A DNA stretch of 5,533 nt from an uncultured Gammaproteobacteria bacterium (lineage in GTDB: Bacteria > Pseudomonadota > Gammaproteobacteria > Acidiferrobacterales > CAJVXG01): the NCBI GenBank assembly GCA_913009215.1, contig CAJVXG010000105.1, forward strand, positions 1 to 5,533, written 5' to 3'. The notes under the pieces were generated by a model, which did no database searches, was not told the origin of the DNA, and saw nothing but the letters and a program-made list of their open reading frames with translations. Numbering within the stretch: the first letter of the stretch is position 1; every line of letters begins with the position of its first letter. Positions 1 to 5,533 of the stretch are shown piece by piece. The position numbers and the translations under genes are program-made.

Positions 1-168
1 GGCGCATATCCTACATAGATATTAGTAGAGATGAGCAATGAAGCCAAATATTTTGATGACTAAAAATGGCCTTCTATCGAGTTTTTTGAACATTCGGAGA
101 TTTATCTGTGATAGTCGAATTATGGCAAGAATAGGGCGAATAGAATAAGTCTTTCACATTTCTTTATT

Positions 169-181
169 AATCAACAACTTA
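169..181 (+). promoter_or_regulatory. Putative IHF binding site
   Basis: The 13 bases AATCAACAACTTA match the consensus WATCAANNNNTTR at every defined position and sit in an AT-rich stretch, as IHF sites usually do. The site lies roughly 90 bases upstream of the transcription start expected from the -10 box at 256-261, a common place for IHF to bend promoter DNA. Matching the consensus does not prove binding, and one chance match in a region like this is possible. Confidence 0.35.
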
Positions 182-201
182 TATATTGCATACAGATTCC
201 C

Positions 202-225
202 GCCTGCTACATCCTGGCCGCAGGC
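202..225. repeat. GC-rich inverted repeat (6-bp stem, 12-nt loop)
   Basis: GCCTGC (202-207) pairs perfectly with GCAGGC (220-225) around a 12-base loop. It stands out as a GC-rich island in AT-rich sequence. No run of T follows (the next bases are TCCTATGG), so it does not look like an intrinsic terminator. It lies just upstream of the possible promoter and could be an operator half-site pair or simply a structured spacer. Confidence 0.35.
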
Positions 226-233
226 TCCTATGG

Positions 234-261
234 TCGATTTTCATAAGATGTTCTGTATACT
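234..261 (+). promoter_or_regulatory. Possible sigma-70 promoter for the ORF-parE-parC unit
   Basis: TATACT at 256-261 differs from the -10 consensus TATAAT at one position. The best -35 at a normal distance is the weak TCGATT at 234-239, with a 16-base spacer. Transcription would start near 267-268 and leave a leader of about 27 nt before the ATG at 295. The weak -35 means this could be an activator-dependent promoter or a chance -10 match. Confidence 0.3.
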
Positions 262-294
262 TGCGGCAAAAATCGGCCTTGAGTTATTTGTTTG

Positions 295-507
295 ATGGCA
301 AGGATATTGATCACCACCGTTGTAGTTTTGTCGTTTTGTTTCCTGCTGACCCCCGATGGCGTTGAAGCAGAAAAAAAAGGCTGGAAAAAGGCCGAGATCG
401 GCTATCCGGTGTGTCCAAAGACCAAATCCTTGTTATTGGTCGAGACCCCTCCGCAGATCAAACCAAAGGTCTATATTGATCCGGAAAATATAAAAATCTT
501 ACGTTGA
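295..507 (+). CDS. Putative small secreted protein (70 aa), family not recognised
   Basis: I do not recognise this protein. The ATG at 295 is preferred over the adjoining in-frame TTG at 292. A weak GAG (281-283) is the only Shine-Dalgarno-like motif upstream. Residues 1-25 look like a Sec signal peptide: short basic start (MAR), hydrophobic core about 4-19, and a VEA-like signal peptidase I site, giving cleavage before EKKG. The predicted mature part has about 45 residues, is lysine-rich, has one cysteine (C40) and several Pro-flanked lysines, and shows no known domain. There is no lipobox, as the cysteine in the hydrophobic core (C15) lacks the usual small-residue context. The ORF ends 7 nt before parE, which has no visible ribosome site of its own, so translating it may also serve to load ribosomes onto parE. 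It could be a non-functional upstream ORF; the signal peptide argues for a real product. Confidence 0.5.
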   Translation: MARILITTVVVLSFCFLLTPDGVEAEKKGWKKAEIGYPVCPKTKSLLLVETPPQIKPKVYIDPENIKILR

Positions 508-514
508 ATATTAC

Positions 515-2407
515 ATGGCTGCCAGTTACGACTCCTCCGCAATTGAAGTACTGACGGGGCTTGAGCCGGTGCGCAAACGCCCCGGCATGTATACCCAGAC
601 CGAGCGCCCTAACCACCTGGCACAGGAGGTGATCGACAATAGTGTTGATGAGGCGATTGCCGGCCATGCCGATAGCGTCGAGGTCACCCTGCATAAAGAT
701 GGTTCCATCAGCGTGGTTGATAACGGTCGCGGTATGCCGGTGGACAAGCACAAGGGAGAAAAAGTTTCCGGTGTCGAAGTGATCATGACCCGATTGCATG
801 CCGGCGGTAAATTTTCTAATAAGAATTATACCTTCTCCGGTGGTCTGCACGGGGTTGGTGTGTCTGTTGTCAATGCCTTGTCTGAAAAACTGGACGTACG
901 CGTACGCCGTGGCGGTAAGGAATACAAAATGATCTTTGCCGATGGTCAAAAGACCTCGGAATTGAAATCCATTGGCAAGGTGGCCAAAAACAAAACCGGA
1001 ACCACGATTCGTTTCTGGCCCAATCCACAATTCTTTGATTCCGTTAAAATCAGTGTCCCCAGGCTGAAGCATGTACTACGGGCCAAGGCCGTATTGTGTC
1101 CCAATCTCTACGTTTCATTTACCAGTGAAGTCAATAAAAAAGACAATGAAGACTGGCAGTATGAAGATGGCCTGACCGATTATTTACTGGACGAACTGGA
1201 TGGCTATGAATTGCTGCCGGATGAACCATTCACGGGGCAGGAAAAGAGCGAAAATGAAATGGTGGACTGGGTGGTGGTGTGGTTACCGGAAGGTGGAGAA
1301 TTGCTTACCGAAAGTTACGTCAATCTGATCCCGACGCCGCAGGATGGCGCTCATGTGAATGGTTTCCGCAGTGGTCTCACCGAGGCCTTGCGTGATTTTT
1401 GTGAGTTGCGCAATTTGTTACCCAAGGGCATCAAGCTGACCGCCGAGGACATCTGGCAGAAATGCAGCTATGTGCTGTCGTTAAAAATGGAGGATCCCCA
1501 GTTTACCGGTCAGACCAAGGATCGATTGTCATCCCGTGAGGCGCAGGCCTTTGTTGCCGGGATGAGCAAAGATGCCTTTGGTCTTTGGCTGAACCGTCAT
1601 GTGAAAGCGGCCGAGCAAATTGCCCAGTTGGCCATTGACAGTGCCCAGGCGAGATTGCGGGCGGGAAAGAAAGTTGAAAGAAAGAAAATCAGCGCCGGTC
1701 CGGCATTGCCGGGAAAATTATCGGACTGTACCAGCCAGGACCTGGCGCAGACTGAGCTGTTTCTGGTCGAAGGTGATTCCGCCGGCGGCTCCGCCAAGCA
1801 GGCCCGCAACCGGATTTACCAGGCGGTTATGCCCCTGCGCGGCAAGATTCTCAATACCTGGGAAGTGGATCCGACGGAAGTGCTGGGTTCCAAAGAGGTG
1901 CATGACATTGCTGTGGCTCTGGGCGTCGATCCCGGTGTCGGCAACCTCAGTGGCTTGCGCTACGGTAAAGTCTGTATTCTAGCCGATGCCGATTCCGACG
2001 GCCTGCATATTGCGACTCTGCTCTGCGCCCTTTTTGTGCGCCACTTCAAGGCCCTGGTGCAGGCTGGCCATGTCTATGTGGCCATGCCGCCGTTGTATCG
2101 TATCGATGTCGGCAAGCATGTTTATTACGCCCTGGATGACAAGGAAAAGAAGCAGGTGCTGGATCAAATCAAGGCCGAAAAAATCCGTGGCAAGATTAAT
2201 GTGCAGCGCTTCAAGGGGCTCGGTGAGATGAACCCGATGCAGTTGCGGGAAACCACCATGGATCCGACGTCCAGGCGACTGGTACAGCTGACCATCAAGC
2301 CTGGTGATGCTACCAATCGTATGATGGACATGTTGCTGGCGAAGAAGCGTTCTGCTGACCGCAAGGCCTGGCTAGAAAAGAAAGGCGACAGGGCCGAGGT
2401 ATTGTAA
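515..2407 (+). CDS. parE: DNA topoisomerase IV subunit B (ParE)
   Basis: ATPase subunit of topoisomerase IV. With ParC it uses ATP to pass one DNA duplex through another, decatenating daughter chromosomes and relaxing supercoils in the cytoplasm. Seen in order: GHKL ATPase domain (about 1-215) with catalytic E38, Mg-binding N42, DNGRGMP at 69-75 and the ATP-lid glycines SGGLHGVGVS at 108-117; transducer domain (about 217-390) with the QTK loop at 333-335; TOPRIM domain with LVEGDSAGGSA at 417-427 (E419) and DADSDG at 491-496; PLRGKILN at 440-447; and the C-terminal QRFKGLGEMNP at 564-574. The length of 630 aa equals that of E. coli ParE, and the long GyrB insertion is absent, which separates it from GyrB. 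The S459 and E461 positions (VLGSKEV), linked to quinolone resistance in E. coli, keep the usual residues. The ATG at 515 aligns with the family start; the next Met (M25) is inside the conserved core. No Shine-Dalgarno is visible upstream. Confidence 0.98.
   Translation: MAASYDSSAIEVLTGLEPVRKRPGMYTQTERPNHLAQEVIDNSVDEAIAGHADSVEVTLHKDGSISVVDNGRGMPVDKHKGEKVSGVEVIMTRLHAGGKFSNKNYTFSGGLHGVGVSVVNALSEKLDVRVRRGGKEYKMIFADGQKTSELKSIGKVAKNKTGTTIRFWPNPQFFDSVKISVPRLKHVLRAKAVLCPNLYVSFTSEVNKKDNEDWQYEDGLTDYLLDELDGYELLPDEPFTGQEKSENEMVDWVVVWLPEGGELLTESYVNLIPTPQDGAHVNGFRSGLTEALRDFCELRNLLPKGIKLTAEDIWQKCSYVLSLKMEDPQFTGQTKDRLSSREAQAFVAGMSKDAFGLWLNRHVKAAEQIAQLAIDSAQARLRAGKKVERKKISAGPALPGKLSDCTSQDLAQTELFLVEGDSAGGSAKQARNRIYQAVMPLRGKILNTWEVDPTEVLGSKEVHDIAVALGVDPGVGNLSGLRYGKVCILADADSDGLHIATLLCALFVRHFKALVQAGHVYVAMPPLYRIDVGKHVYYALDDKEKKQVLDQIKAEKIRGKINVQRFKGLGEMNPMQLRETTMDPTSRRLVQLTIKPGDATNRMMDMLLAKKRSADRKAWLEKKGDRAEVL
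2396..2400 (+). promoter_or_regulatory. Ribosome binding site of parC inside the parE 3' end
   Basis: GAGGT lies in the last codons of parE, 10 bases before the parC ATG at 2411. The spacing is slightly long but usable. It supports the ATG at 2411, and therefore the lysine-rich N-terminal extension, as the real start, and it suggests that ribosomes finishing parE help to initiate parC. Confidence 0.55.
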
Positions 2408-2410
2408 TCC

Positions 2411-2551
2411 ATGGCAGTCAGGAAAAAGAAAAAAGCTACCGGGAAAAAGACGGTAAAGAAAAAGCAGAAGAAAACAGCGAAGAAGTCGTCTGGCAAAAAG
2501 GCCAGAAAAACCACGGCCAAAACAAAGTCAGGTGCTGGCCGCAAGCCCAAA
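2411..2551 (+). other. Lysine-rich, H1-like N-terminal tail of ParC (residues 1-47)
   Basis: The first 47 codons of parC encode 20 Lys and 3 Arg with no Asp or Glu; Thr, Ser, Ala and Gly fill most of the rest. Lys pairs and triplets recur every few residues (GKK, VKKK, QKK, AKK, GKK), as in histone-H1 tails and the bacterial H1-like proteins such as AlgP. It must be disordered and strongly positive. The coding strand is correspondingly purine-rich, with runs of five and six A at 2423-2427 and 2429-2434. E. coli ParC has only about a dozen residues before the first helix, with no such tail. A role in non-specific DNA or polyphosphate binding is inferred from composition only. Confidence 0.85.
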
Positions 2552-4780
2552 CTCGCTGTTGTTGAAAAAATACCGCTGGCTCAATTTACCGAGAAGGCGT
2601 ATCTGGACTACTCCATGTACGTTATTCTGGATCGGGCCTTGCCGCATATTGGTGACGGTCTGAAACCGGTACAACGTCGCATCATTTATGCCATGTCCGA
2701 ACTGGGGTTGAATGCCGCGGCCAAGTACAAGAAATCGGCGCGTACTATCGGTGATGTCCTTGGTAAATTCCATCCACACGGTGATACCGCCTGTTACGAG
2801 GCCATGGTGATTATGGCGCAGTCGTTCAGTTATCGTTATCCGCTGGTGGATGGGCAGGGTAACTGGGGTTCGATGGACGATCCGAAATCGTTTGCCGCTA
2901 TGCGTTATACCGAAGCCCGGTTAACGCGTTTCTCCCAAGTACTGTTGTCGGAGTTGGGGCAGGGCACGGCCGATTGGGTGCCGAACTTCGACGGCACCCT
3001 GGATGAGCCCAAGGTATTGCCGGCGCGCTTGCCTCACGTGATTCTCAACGGCACCATGGGTATTGCCGTCGGTATGGCAACCGATATCCCGCCACATAAT
3101 GCGCGCGAGGTGATCAATGCCTGTGTCCATTTACTGGACAAGCCCAAAGCCACGGTCAAGGATCTTTGCAAATATATTTCGGGCCCGGATTACGCCACCG
3201 AGGCCGAGATCATTACGCCGCAAGAAGAAATCCGGCAAATCTACGAAACCGGCAATGGCAGCATCCGTATGCGTGCCGTCTGGAGCAAAGAGAACGGCGA
3301 AGTCGTGATTACGGCATTGCCTTATCAGGTGTCGTCCAGCCGCATCCTGGAGCAGATCGCGACACAGATGCAGGCAAAAAAATTACCGATGGTGGAAGAC
3401 TTGCGCGACGAATCGGATCACGAGAACCCGGTACGCCTGGTAGTGGTGCCGCGCTCCAATCGCATCGATCTGGATGAACTCATGTCGCATTTACAGGCGA
3501 CGACCGATCTCGAGCGCAACTATCGCGTCAATATCAATATCATTGGACTGAAAGGCAGGCCCAGGGTCTACAACCTGCGTGACTTGCTCAAGGAGTGGCT
3601 TGAGTTTCGCCTCGAGGTGGTGCGTCGTCGCCTGCAGTATCGTTACGACCGGGTCATGGCCAGGCTGCACATTCTCCAGGGCCTGCTGATTGCCTTTCTC
3701 AATCTCGATGAAGTCATTCGTATTATTCGCAAGGAAGACGAACCGAAAAAGAAATTAATCAAGCGCTTCAAGCTCAGTGACATTCAGGCCGAGGCCATTC
3801 TGGAGACCAAGCTGCGTCATTTGGCGAAGCTGGAAGAAATGAAAATTCGCGGTGAGCAGCAAGAACTCAGTACGGAACGAGATCAACTGGCCAAGGTATT
3901 GAAATCCAAGGCACGCCTGAAGACCCTGGTGAAGAACGAGCTGAAGGAGGATTCGCACGAATACGGCGATGAGCGACGCTCACCCATTGTCGAGCGTGAA
4001 ACCGCCAGGGCCATCGATCAGGCCTCGTTATTACCGACGGAACCCATTACGGTGATTTTATCCAAGAAGGGATATGTGCGTGCCGCCAGGGGGCACGAGG
4101 TCGATCCGCGGAGCCTGAGCTATAAGGGCGATGATTGTTTTCGGCATGCCGCCAGGGGCAAGAGCAACGAGTTGGTATTATTTATTGACTCTACCGGCCG
4201 CACCTATGCAACCCCGGCGCACAAGCTGCCGTCGGCCCGGGGACAGGGCGATCCGGTATCGAGTTATTTTAATCCGCCCCCCGGCGCGATCTTTCCCGGA
4301 GTGATCATGGGTCAGCCGGAGGATTTGTATTTGCTGGCGTCCGATGCCGGTTACGGTTTTGTCGCCAAACTGGAAGACCTGGTGACAAAGACCAGGAACG
4401 GCAAGGCGGTGCTGAAGGTTCCGAAGGGCGCCTTGGTGTTACCTCCGCAGCGTGTCTACAGTTACAAAGAAGACTGGGTTGCGGCGGTGACCAATGTTGG
4501 CCGGCTATTGACCTTTATGATTACCGAGTTGCCGATTATGGCCAAAGGCAAGGGCATCAAGATCATCAATATCCCGACGGCCAGGGTGGTGAAGCGCGAC
4601 GAGTATATTATCTCCGTAGTTTCCTTCACGGAAGACCAGGGCCTGGTGGTTTATGCCGGTGAACGAAAACGCAAATTATCCGTGGATGATCTTAATCACT
4701 ATATTGGCGATCGTGCCTTGCGTGGCTTGAAATTGCCCAAGGGCTTTCAGAAGGTCGATGCCATGGAAGTGAATGAATAG
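2411..4780 (+). CDS. parC: DNA topoisomerase IV subunit A (ParC) with lysine-rich N-terminal extension
   Basis: DNA breakage-reunion subunit of topoisomerase IV, partner of the ParE encoded 3 nt upstream. Residues 1-47 are a lysine-rich extension. The winged-helix/tower breakage-reunion domain covers about 53-490: GDGLKPVQRR at 81-90, HPHGDTACYEAM at 121-132, catalytic Arg165-Tyr166 in AAMRYTEARL, and GIAVGMATDIPPHN at 217-230 with the DNA-intercalating isoleucine. A coiled-coil stretch (about 460-515, LRHLAKLEEMKIRGEQ) leads to the C-terminal beta-pinwheel (about 540-785). That domain lacks the canonical GyrA box QRRGGKG but has degenerate versions (SARGQGDP at 608-615, AKGKGIKI at 711-718), as expected for ParC rather than GyrA. 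Total length is 789 aa against about 752 in E. coli; the N-terminal extension adds about 46 and the C-terminal tail is shorter. Thr126 occupies the position of E. coli Ser80 and Glu130 that of Glu84. There is no alternative ATG, GTG or TTG before M69, which is inside the conserved core. Confidence 0.97.
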   Translation: MAVRKKKKATGKKTVKKKQKKTAKKSSGKKARKTTAKTKSGAGRKPKLAVVEKIPLAQFTEKAYLDYSMYVILDRALPHIGDGLKPVQRRIIYAMSELGLNAAAKYKKSARTIGDVLGKFHPHGDTACYEAMVIMAQSFSYRYPLVDGQGNWGSMDDPKSFAAMRYTEARLTRFSQVLLSELGQGTADWVPNFDGTLDEPKVLPARLPHVILNGTMGIAVGMATDIPPHNAREVINACVHLLDKPKATVKDLCKYISGPDYATEAEIITPQEEIRQIYETGNGSIRMRAVWSKENGEVVITALPYQVSSSRILEQIATQMQAKKLPMVEDLRDESDHENPVRLVVVPRSNRIDLDELMSHLQATTDLERNYRVNINIIGLKGRPRVYNLRDLLKEWLEFRLEVVRRRLQYRYDRVMARLHILQGLLIAFLNLDEVIRIIRKEDEPKKKLIKRFKLSDIQAEAILETKLRHLAKLEEMKIRGEQQELSTERDQLAKVLKSKARLKTLVKNELKEDSHEYGDERRSPIVERETARAIDQASLLPTEPITVILSKKGYVRAARGHEVDPRSLSYKGDDCFRHAARGKSNELVLFIDSTGRTYATPAHKLPSARGQGDPVSSYFNPPPGAIFPGVIMGQPEDLYLLASDAGYGFVAKLEDLVTKTRNGKAVLKVPKGALVLPPQRVYSYKEDWVAAVTNVGRLLTFMITELPIMAKGKGIKIINIPTARVVKRDEYIISVVSFTEDQGLVVYAGERKRKLSVDDLNHYIGDRALRGLKLPKGFQKVDAMEVNE

Positions 4781-4894
4781 TCTTTTAAAAACAAATGCTT
4801 AACGATTATATGCCAAATGAAAGTGACCGGTTAATTGATTCTGTATATTGAATTCGGATTCTGTCCAAATATTGAACCATAGCTTCAATAACTG

Positions 4895-4911
4895 CGACTA
4901 CAAAGTAGTTG
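4895..4911 (+). repeat. Short hairpin in the 5' UTR of the CARDB-like gene
   Basis: CGACTAC (4895-4901) pairs with GTAGTTG (4905-4911) around an AAA loop, giving seven base pairs including one G-U. It ends 22 bases before the Shine-Dalgarno of the gene at 4944. No T run follows, so it is not a terminator; it could affect mRNA stability or mark a dyad operator. Confidence 0.35.
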
Positions 4912-4933
4912 GATCAAAGTTTAATCACTTAAT

Positions 4934-4939
4934 GGAGAG
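4934..4939 (+). promoter_or_regulatory. Ribosome binding site deciding the start at 4944
   Basis: GGAGAG lies 4 bases before the ATG at 4944 (6 bases counting from GGAG). It picks that ATG over the in-frame ATG at 4932, which overlaps the motif itself, and over the TTG at 4848. The choice also puts the signal peptide at the very N-terminus. Confidence 0.75.
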
Positions 4940-4943
4940 TACG

Positions 4944-5462
4944 ATGAATATAAAACAAATGATAGTTGCGATGCTGGTCGTTGTCGGAGTTATGTCGGTT
5001 TCAATTGCGCAAGCAGACCCACGCCCGACTAAACCGGTAACTACCCGGTTGAAAGTAAAGCAGATCCTTCCTGTTTTTAAGCCAAACCTGGTTGCCAGAG
5101 ATCTGGGCTGGAGTGGCGAGTTCTGCAATAGATCCAAGTGTTTCAGAGAATTTGCAAATCTCGGGTTTAACAAGGCGACCTGTAGATTCTCGGTTCGTGT
5201 TGTTAACCTCGGATCAGGCGCGGCTGGAAGATTTCGCGTTAAGCTCGAATATAGAGACTGGAAAGATACTTCACGCACCACCACAGTAGTTGTGTCCGCT
5301 GGCCTTAAACGCAAGGGTCAATTTGGATCCTCAAAACTGGTATATTTCAACGCTCCCTATTACAAACTTAACCAGTACTTTAAAGTCACGGTTGATTCAC
5401 TGAGCCAGGTGAGTGAAACCAGTGAAACTGATAATATCGCTTATTATCGTACAACATACTAG
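4944..5462 (+). CDS. Small exported protein with a CARDB-like domain (172 aa)
   Basis: Residues 1-24 form a clear Sec signal peptide: MNIKQM, a hydrophobic core (about 7-21) and an AQA cleavage site before D25. The 148-residue mature part fits the CARDB pattern, an Ig/FN3-like beta-sandwich: KPNLVARDLGW at 46-56 opens the domain, RFSVRVVNLGSGAAG at 81-95 matches the central V.N.G strand motif, KVKLEY-like FRVKLEY follows (97-103), and VTVDSLSQVSETSETDN (148-164) matches the closing D...V.E..E.DN motif. Three cysteines (C61, C66, C80) allow one disulfide and one free thiol. No membrane anchor, lipobox, LPXTG or enzymatic motif is present, so the protein is probably periplasmic or secreted. CARDB domains are usually parts of large surface proteins or proteases and are thought to mediate binding; the ligand here is unknown. 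The gene looks AT-richer than parE and parC and is probably not functionally tied to them. Confidence 0.8.
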   Translation: MNIKQMIVAMLVVVGVMSVSIAQADPRPTKPVTTRLKVKQILPVFKPNLVARDLGWSGEFCNRSKCFREFANLGFNKATCRFSVRVVNLGSGAAGRFRVKLEYRDWKDTSRTTTVVVSAGLKRKGQFGSSKLVYFNAPYYKLNQYFKVTVDSLSQVSETSETDNIAYYRTTY

Positions 5463-5507
5463 TTCTTTACCTAAGGTTGTAATATATCCTGGAGCTGTCA
5501 TTTTCAG

Positions 5508-5533
5508 TTCTAGTAGTTCTAGTAGTTCTAGTA
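5508..5533. repeat. 9-bp tandem repeat (TTCTAGTAG), cut by the window edge
   Basis: TTCTAGTAG is repeated perfectly for 2.9 units up to the last base of the window, and two further matching bases (AG, 5506-5507) precede the first unit. One forward frame is full of TAG stops, so it is unlikely to be coding in that frame; no ORF covers it. The true copy number cannot be seen. It may be a small variable-number repeat in the spacer downstream of the CARDB-like gene. Confidence 0.8.

Larger units (their letters stand above)
1..291. other. AT-rich leader region without a supported gene
   Basis: No convincing gene is visible here. All three forward frames meet a stop within the first 41 bases (tag at 16-18, tag at 23-25, tga at 39-41), so at most a dozen codons of an upstream gene could run in from the left edge. 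A tiny ATG frame at 31-63 has only ten codons. The stretch is clearly more AT-rich than parE and parC. It holds an IHF-consensus match (169-181), a GC-rich inverted repeat (202-225) and a possible sigma-70 promoter (234-261), so it is best read as the control region of the genes that follow. Confidence 0.6.
4781..4943. other. AT-rich spacer between parC and the CARDB-like gene
   Basis: This 163-nt gap holds no convincing gene. No intrinsic terminator (GC-rich hairpin followed by T) is seen after parC; the TTTTAAAA just after the stop is only a short AT palindrome. TATATT at 4844-4849 resembles a -10 box, but the nearest -35-like GTGACC (4823-4828) gives a spacer of only 15, so I do not call a promoter. 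A short hairpin lies at 4895-4911 and a good Shine-Dalgarno at 4934-4939. The gap length and the change in base composition suggest the next gene is transcribed separately. Confidence 0.5.

Noticed and set aside
62..91. T run (82-87) as an intrinsic terminator of an upstream gene
   Set aside because: No stable GC-rich hairpin precedes the T run.
102..110. TTATCTGTG as a DnaA box
   Set aside because: It has four mismatches to TTATCCACA and there is no cluster of similar sites.
458..1072. 204-codon open frame on the minus strand overlapping the start of parE
   Set aside because: It is antisense to strongly conserved parE codons, has no recognisable domain and is explained by the codon pattern of parE.
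2420..2480. Possible programmed frameshift at the A-rich runs at the start of parC
   Set aside because: The in-frame context is G or C before AAA AAG, not the A_AAA_AAG slippery heptamer, and the zero frame already continues into intact parC.
2164..2550. Minus-strand frame with many Phe residues opposite the parC lysine tail
   Set aside because: The Phe runs are simply the complement of the AAA/AAG lysine codons; there is no independent evidence of coding.
4848..4943. TTG start giving a 32-residue longer CARDB-like protein
   Set aside because: The extension would bury the signal peptide inside the protein and skip the good GGAGAG ribosome site before the ATG at 4944.
5032..5050. AACCGG/CCGGTT inverted repeat
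   Set aside because: A six-pair stem inside the coding sequence just after the signal peptide; nothing links it to regulation.

Overview
The window carries the two topoisomerase IV genes of what looks like a gammaproteobacterium. The evidence is close residue-level similarity of both proteins to the Escherichia coli/Pseudomonas-type ParE and ParC that I know, including a 630-residue ParE without the long GyrB insertion and a ParC with its catalytic tyrosine in the motif AAMRYTEARL. I cannot name the genus from the sequence.

Layout, all on the + strand: an AT-rich leader (1-294) with a possible promoter, an exact IHF-consensus match and a GC-rich inverted repeat; a 70-codon ORF for a putative secreted microprotein (295-507); parE (515-2407), starting 7 nt after that ORF stops; parC (2411-4780), starting 3 nt after parE stops; a 163-nt AT-rich gap (4781-4943) with a hairpin; a gene for a small exported CARDB-like protein (4944-5462); and a short tail ending in a 9-bp tandem repeat cut off by the window edge.

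ParE (ATPase and TOPRIM) and ParC (breakage-reunion and C-terminal DNA-wrapping domain) form the A2B2-type topoisomerase IV that decatenates daughter chromosomes. The spacing of the microprotein ORF, parE and parC suggests one transcription unit with translational coupling. The CARDB-like gene has its own gap and Shine-Dalgarno and is probably a separate unit with an unrelated, envelope-associated role.

The most unusual feature is the ParC N-terminus. About 47 residues of lysine-rich, histone-H1-like sequence (20 Lys, 3 Arg, no acidic residue) precede the conserved breakage-reunion domain. No ATG, GTG or TTG codon lies between the first Met and the conserved core, so a wrong start call is an unlikely explanation. 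No mobile element, CRISPR array or RNA gene was seen.
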